The notes beneath the pieces are model-generated. The model was given only the letters and a program-made list of their open reading frames with translations, did no database searches and was not told where the DNA came from. A stretch of 8,320 bases of DNA from an uncultured Burkholderiales bacterium. GTDB lineage: Bacteria; Pseudomonadota; Gammaproteobacteria; Burkholderiales; Burkholderiaceae_C. Position numbers and translations under genes: made by a program. Within the stretch, counting starts at the first letter, position 1. Each line of letters starts with the position of its first letter. Location: positions 1 through 8,320 of the forward strand of contig CAISQQ010000055.1 in the NCBI GenBank assembly GCA_903887655.1. The letters run 5' to 3'. Positions 5,961-8,320 of this stretch are shown here, piece after piece.

Positions 5961-7396
5961 GGCGAAGGCCTCCAACTCAACACCCATTCGTGGGAGGCGG
6001 GCGCGCTTGATCTCAATTGGTAGCCCAGTGACAGCGCTTGGGGTGACAAATTCGGTGTGCTGGGCATGGGCGCGTCGTTGGCAAAGACCACGTGAAGCTC
6101 TTGGGCGCTGTAGCGCAGGGTGCTGATTTGGTCGTAGGCAAGCATGCCCGTGCCCGTGCTGGGGTTGGAGCCCGGTGGGGTCGATTGAAGTTGTCCAAGC
6201 ACTTCCAAGAGCCGTTCAAAGTCACCGGGCGAGGCTACGGCTTTGCGTTGGCGCAGGCGTTCAAGTTCCCGCTGCATTTGTAGGGCGGGGTCAACCACCA
6301 CCTGCACCTGTGGGAAGGTGCTGAGCAAGATGCCCTTCATCGCCAAGGTTTGCGCTTGCAGCGATTGTGATTGCTGCCAAGACCAGGCATTCAGGGCCAC
6401 GAGTTGGAGCGTGAGTAAGCCCAGCAGCCCCCATTTCGCGAGTTGGTATTCGCGCGCGTGCCAAAACACTTGCCACGCCTTTTGCATGGATTTGCGCCAG
6501 CGTCTGCTCGCTCCTTGGGCCCATTCGCCCTGGGCAAAATCCCATTCTGAAAAACTCGCCAAGACCAGCCGTTGGGCCTTGGTTTGCAGCTCGGGCGTGA
6601 CCCCCAGCACCTCACTGGCCTCGGCAATGCTCTCGGGTGTGGCGTAAATTTGGGCCCCGCGGGGGTCCAAAGGGCTCGCCCCCACCGCGCTCAAAGCGGG
6701 CGTGCGGTCCCCGGCGGTCATCGCCAGCCAGGTCTCTTTGTTGAACCCGGCAACGCTCTGATTTGTGCACAAAACCACGTGGAGCGCGCCGCCCAAACGC
6801 AGGCCATACCACTTCGCGCCAAGACCCCCCACGGGTTCGAGCTCGGGGACCAAGCGCTGTGGGGTGAGCCCTGCTGACTCGAGGGTTTGGAGCGTCTGGC
6901 GCAGCCAAAGTTTGTCGCAACACGCCACCCACAAGGTGTTGGTGGTGTCGGCTGATGCCGCGGTGCTTGGATCCCGGCTCGGTGAGGCGGCCGGGTTCGC
7001 GGACCTCGGTTCCTGGGCCGCTGAACCGCCAAGCTGGCCAGCGAAGTCAACCGGTTTGGCAATCCAGTGCAAACTGCTGAGGTCTTGCAGGGTTTGCTCC
7101 TCCAAGAGGCCTTGCATCAAGGTCTGCGACTTGCTCGGCTGGTTCGAGCCGCTCTCGAGCACCGAGGGGGCTGAGGCGTTGCGCGCGACCAAGAGGCGCT
7201 TCATGTTGCTGGGCACGTGCACTTGGTGCCAAGACAGCTGCTGCCAAGGAATCACGCCCACGATGTCGGATTCGGTCTTGGGCAGCAAGGCCACTTGGGC
7301 TTGGCCGCTTTGGGTCACGCGCGCACGGGAGTCCGTCAAGACGAAATCCCATTCGGCTTGAGCTTGACGTTGGGCGGGCAAGAGGACGAGGAGCAT
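5957..7396 (-). CDS. gspL: T2SS inner-membrane platform protein GspL
   Basis: GspL recruits the ATPase GspE through its cytoplasmic domain and binds GspM through its membrane and periplasmic parts. The 479 residues comprise an actin-like cytoplasmic region (about 1-315) with VIPWQQLSWHQVHVP at 48-62 and PQRLVPELEPV at 179-189. One membrane helix follows (about 319-340), then a periplasmic domain that opens with the family element FPQVQVVVDPALQMQRELERL (361-381). The cytoplasmic region is interrupted at about 116-153 by a Ser/Ala/Pro-rich stretch that looks like a disordered insertion. The ATG at 7396 is the only ATG between the gspK stop (in the same frame, 57 bases upstream) and the conserved region. 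It lacks a visible Shine-Dalgarno and sits just after a cluster of inverted repeats. The end overlaps gspM by four bases. Confidence 0.94.
   Translation of the reverse strand: MLLVLLPAQRQAQAEWDFVLTDSRARVTQSGQAQVALLPKTESDIVGVIPWQQLSWHQVHVPSNMKRLLVARNASAPSVLESGSNQPSKSQTLMQGLLEEQTLQDLSSLHWIAKPVDFAGQLGGSAAQEPRSANPAASPSRDPSTAASADTTNTLWVACCDKLWLRQTLQTLESAGLTPQRLVPELEPVGGLGAKWYGLRLGGALHVVLCTNQSVAGFNKETWLAMTAGDRTPALSAVGASPLDPRGAQIYATPESIAEASEVLGVTPELQTKAQRLVLASFSEWDFAQGEWAQGASRRWRKSMQKAWQVFWHAREYQLAKWGLLGLLTLQLVALNAWSWQQSQSLQAQTLAMKGILLSTFPQVQVVVDPALQMQRELERLRQRKAVASPGDFERLLEVLGQLQSTPPGSNPSTGTGMLAYDQISTLRYSAQELHVVFANDAPMPSTPNLSPQALSLGYQLRSSAPASHEWVLSWRPSP
5961..5973 (-). promoter_or_regulatory. Ribosome binding site of gspM
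   Basis: GGAGG at 5973-5969 lies eight bases before the ATG at 5960, inside the end of gspL. Together with the ATGA stop/start overlap it decides the gspM start and points to translational coupling of gspL and gspM. It is the clearest Shine-Dalgarno among the genes whose starts are visible here. Confidence 0.8.
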
Positions 7397-7423
7397 ACGG
7401 CGTGGATTGTAGACGGCCTGGGT

Positions 7424-7462
7424 GGCCAGGGGTTGTGGAGCGCCTGGCCCTCAAGGCCAGGC
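7424..7462 (-). other. Three-arm inverted repeat at the gspK-gspL junction
   Basis: On the transcript, GCCTGGCC (7462-7455) can pair perfectly with GGCCAGGC (7449-7442) around a five-base loop TTGAG that contains the gspK stop codon. A third arm, CCTGGCC (7430-7424), repeats the first and could instead pair with the middle arm over a 12-base loop. The two hairpins exclude each other. No U-tract follows, so this is not a standard intrinsic terminator. It lies 27 bases before the gspL ATG, which lacks a visible ribosome binding site. A role in coupling gspK and gspL translation is inferred only. Confidence 0.6.
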
Positions 7463-8320
7463 TTGGGCGCTCATGGGGCTGGCCGCTGGGGGCAGCCCCA
7501 AACCAAACCCCCGGTCTCGCCACACGATGCTCACCGCGCCGGCGTTTCTGAAGAGGAGGGACTTTTCTCGCAAGATGGTTTGATCCATGCGAATGGTGCC
7601 CAAGACCTCAAAGTAGCGGGTGTTGAGTTGGTACAAGCTCTCGCTGATGGTGGTGTCGCTCGAGGGCTTGCCCAGTGCTTGGCGAACCTGATCCAAGCTG
7701 GTCCACGGCTGACTCTCTCGGAGGCTCACCAAGCGCTGCGCATCGGCGAGCTCCAAATTGGGGATGCTGGCATACAGCACCTGGGCGCTGGCGGTGTTGA
7801 GGTTGACCTGGGTTTTTTCAGGGATCCAAGTGGCATAGGGCTGCAGGGCTTGGAGGGTGGCGATTGAGAACCCCCACCAGGCCAGGTGCTCAAAGCGTTG
7901 GGGCCACAGGGGCGCGTTGGCGCTGCCCGTGCTCGGCGCCGTGCTGCCGCCTGTGGCTTGGAGGCCCCGCGCGGCTTGAAACGCTTGGAGCACTTGATTG
8001 AGTTCGCTTTGGGGCAAGTGCAAAACGGTGAACAAGCGCAAAAAACTCTGCACGGTGCTGGGGGGCGCGGGGCTTGCGGACACCAGGTTAAAGACGTTGA
8101 GCTTGGACTGCAGGTCCACAATTTGCCCCGACAAATAGACCTGGTCACCCAAGGAGGTGTCGCCCAAGGTGTTGCTGGGGGTGGCCGAAGCGGCGTTTTG
8201 GTCGCGGATAAAGCTCGAGAGTTTGACCTCTTGCAGGGGCACTGCCCAGGGCTCGGACAGGGTGTCGATGGTGCTGGCTCGCGCGTCTTCGCGCAAAATC
8301 ACCCGCGACCAGTCCAGTGC
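7451..8320 (-). CDS. gspK: T2SS minor pseudopilin GspK (partial, N-terminus off the right edge)
   Basis: GspK is the large minor pseudopilin that caps the pseudopilus tip with GspI and GspJ. The 289 visible residues begin ALDWSRVILREDARAS, which matches the start of the periplasmic domain after the prepilin helix. The prepilin cleavage site and membrane helix, probably about 40-50 residues, therefore lie outside the window. A GTG at 8302 is in frame but interrupts this conserved stretch, so it is not the start. Further family elements, counted from the window edge, are VDLQSKLNVFNLV (68-80), a long alpha-helical domain (about 88-165), a helix-hairpin-helix-like NLNTASAQVLYASIPNLE (173-190) with QPWTSLDQVRQAL (204-216), and the terminal strands RYFEVLGTIRMD (235-246) and VSIVWRDRGFG (263-273). 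The Gly/Ser/Thr-rich segment at about 122-137 looks like a loop. The stop codon is in the loop of a perfect hairpin. Confidence 0.94.
   Translation of the reverse strand, partial: ALDWSRVILREDARASTIDTLSEPWAVPLQEVKLSSFIRDQNAASATPSNTLGDTSLGDQVYLSGQIVDLQSKLNVFNLVSASPAPPSTVQSFLRLFTVLHLPQSELNQVLQAFQAARGLQATGGSTAPSTGSANAPLWPQRFEHLAWWGFSIATLQALQPYATWIPEKTQVNLNTASAQVLYASIPNLELADAQRLVSLRESQPWTSLDQVRQALGKPSSDTTISESLYQLNTRYFEVLGTIRMDQTILREKSLLFRNAGAVSIVWRDRGFGLGLPPAASPMSAQAWP

Noticed and set aside
5960..5987. Upstream ATG at 5987 as the gspM start
   Set aside because: It has no ribosome binding site, while the ATG at 5960 has GGAGG at ideal spacing and the ATGA overlap.
7442..7462. Intrinsic terminator after gspK
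   Set aside because: The stem is strong, but no U-tract follows and gspL continues the same operon 54 bases later.
7217..7867. Plus-strand open frame of 216 codons across the gspL-gspK junction
   Set aside because: Antisense to two well-supported genes, with no domain and no ribosome binding site seen.
8300..8302. GTG as the gspK start
   Set aside because: The conserved GspK stretch ALDWSRVILRED runs through it to the window edge, so the gene begins further upstream.

Overview
This window lies entirely inside one type II secretion system (T2SS, general secretory pathway) operon. It is transcribed on the minus strand, so genes run right to left: gspK (cut by the right edge), gspL, gspM, gspN, gspD, gspE, gspF (cut by the left edge). 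Every gene is recognised from family motifs in its translation. The plus-strand open frames are antisense shadows, and no RNA genes, mobile elements or CRISPR arrays were seen.

The G+C-rich composition, the K-L-M-N-D-E-F gene order, the presence of gspN and the style of the proteins (GspE starting MAYPLPYAFA, GspN with KPLGSY, GspD with a Pro/Ala/Met-rich loop in N3) point to a betaproteobacterium of the order Burkholderiales. Comamonadaceae is the most likely family. This is inferred from protein style, not from a database search.

Layout, in transcription order: 8320-7451 gspK (minor pseudopilin, N-terminus missing); a 54-bp gap holding an inverted-repeat cluster; 7396-5957 gspL (inner-membrane platform, GspE-binding); an ATGA overlap; 5960-5391 gspM; near-overlap; 5379-4597 gspN; a 39-bp gap with a ribosome binding site; 4557-2206 gspD (outer-membrane secretin); a 13-bp gap; 2192-795 gspE (ATPase); a 12-bp gap; 782-1 gspF (platform protein, first 260 residues). 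No noncoding stretch exceeds about 60 bases and no promoter or intrinsic terminator is visible, so the promoter and the remaining genes (gspG-J, probably gspC) should lie outside the window.

Together, GspE hydrolyses ATP on the cytoplasmic side, anchored through GspL/GspM/GspF. This drives assembly of a pseudopilus tipped by GspI-J-K, which pushes folded periplasmic proteins through the GspD secretin. GspN is an accessory protein found in some T2SS operons.

I do not see an undescribed system here. The points most worth a second look are the hairpins at the ends of gspK, gspN and gspD (including a three-arm structure that could switch partners at the gspK-gspL junction) and an unusually compact four-cysteine motif in GspE.
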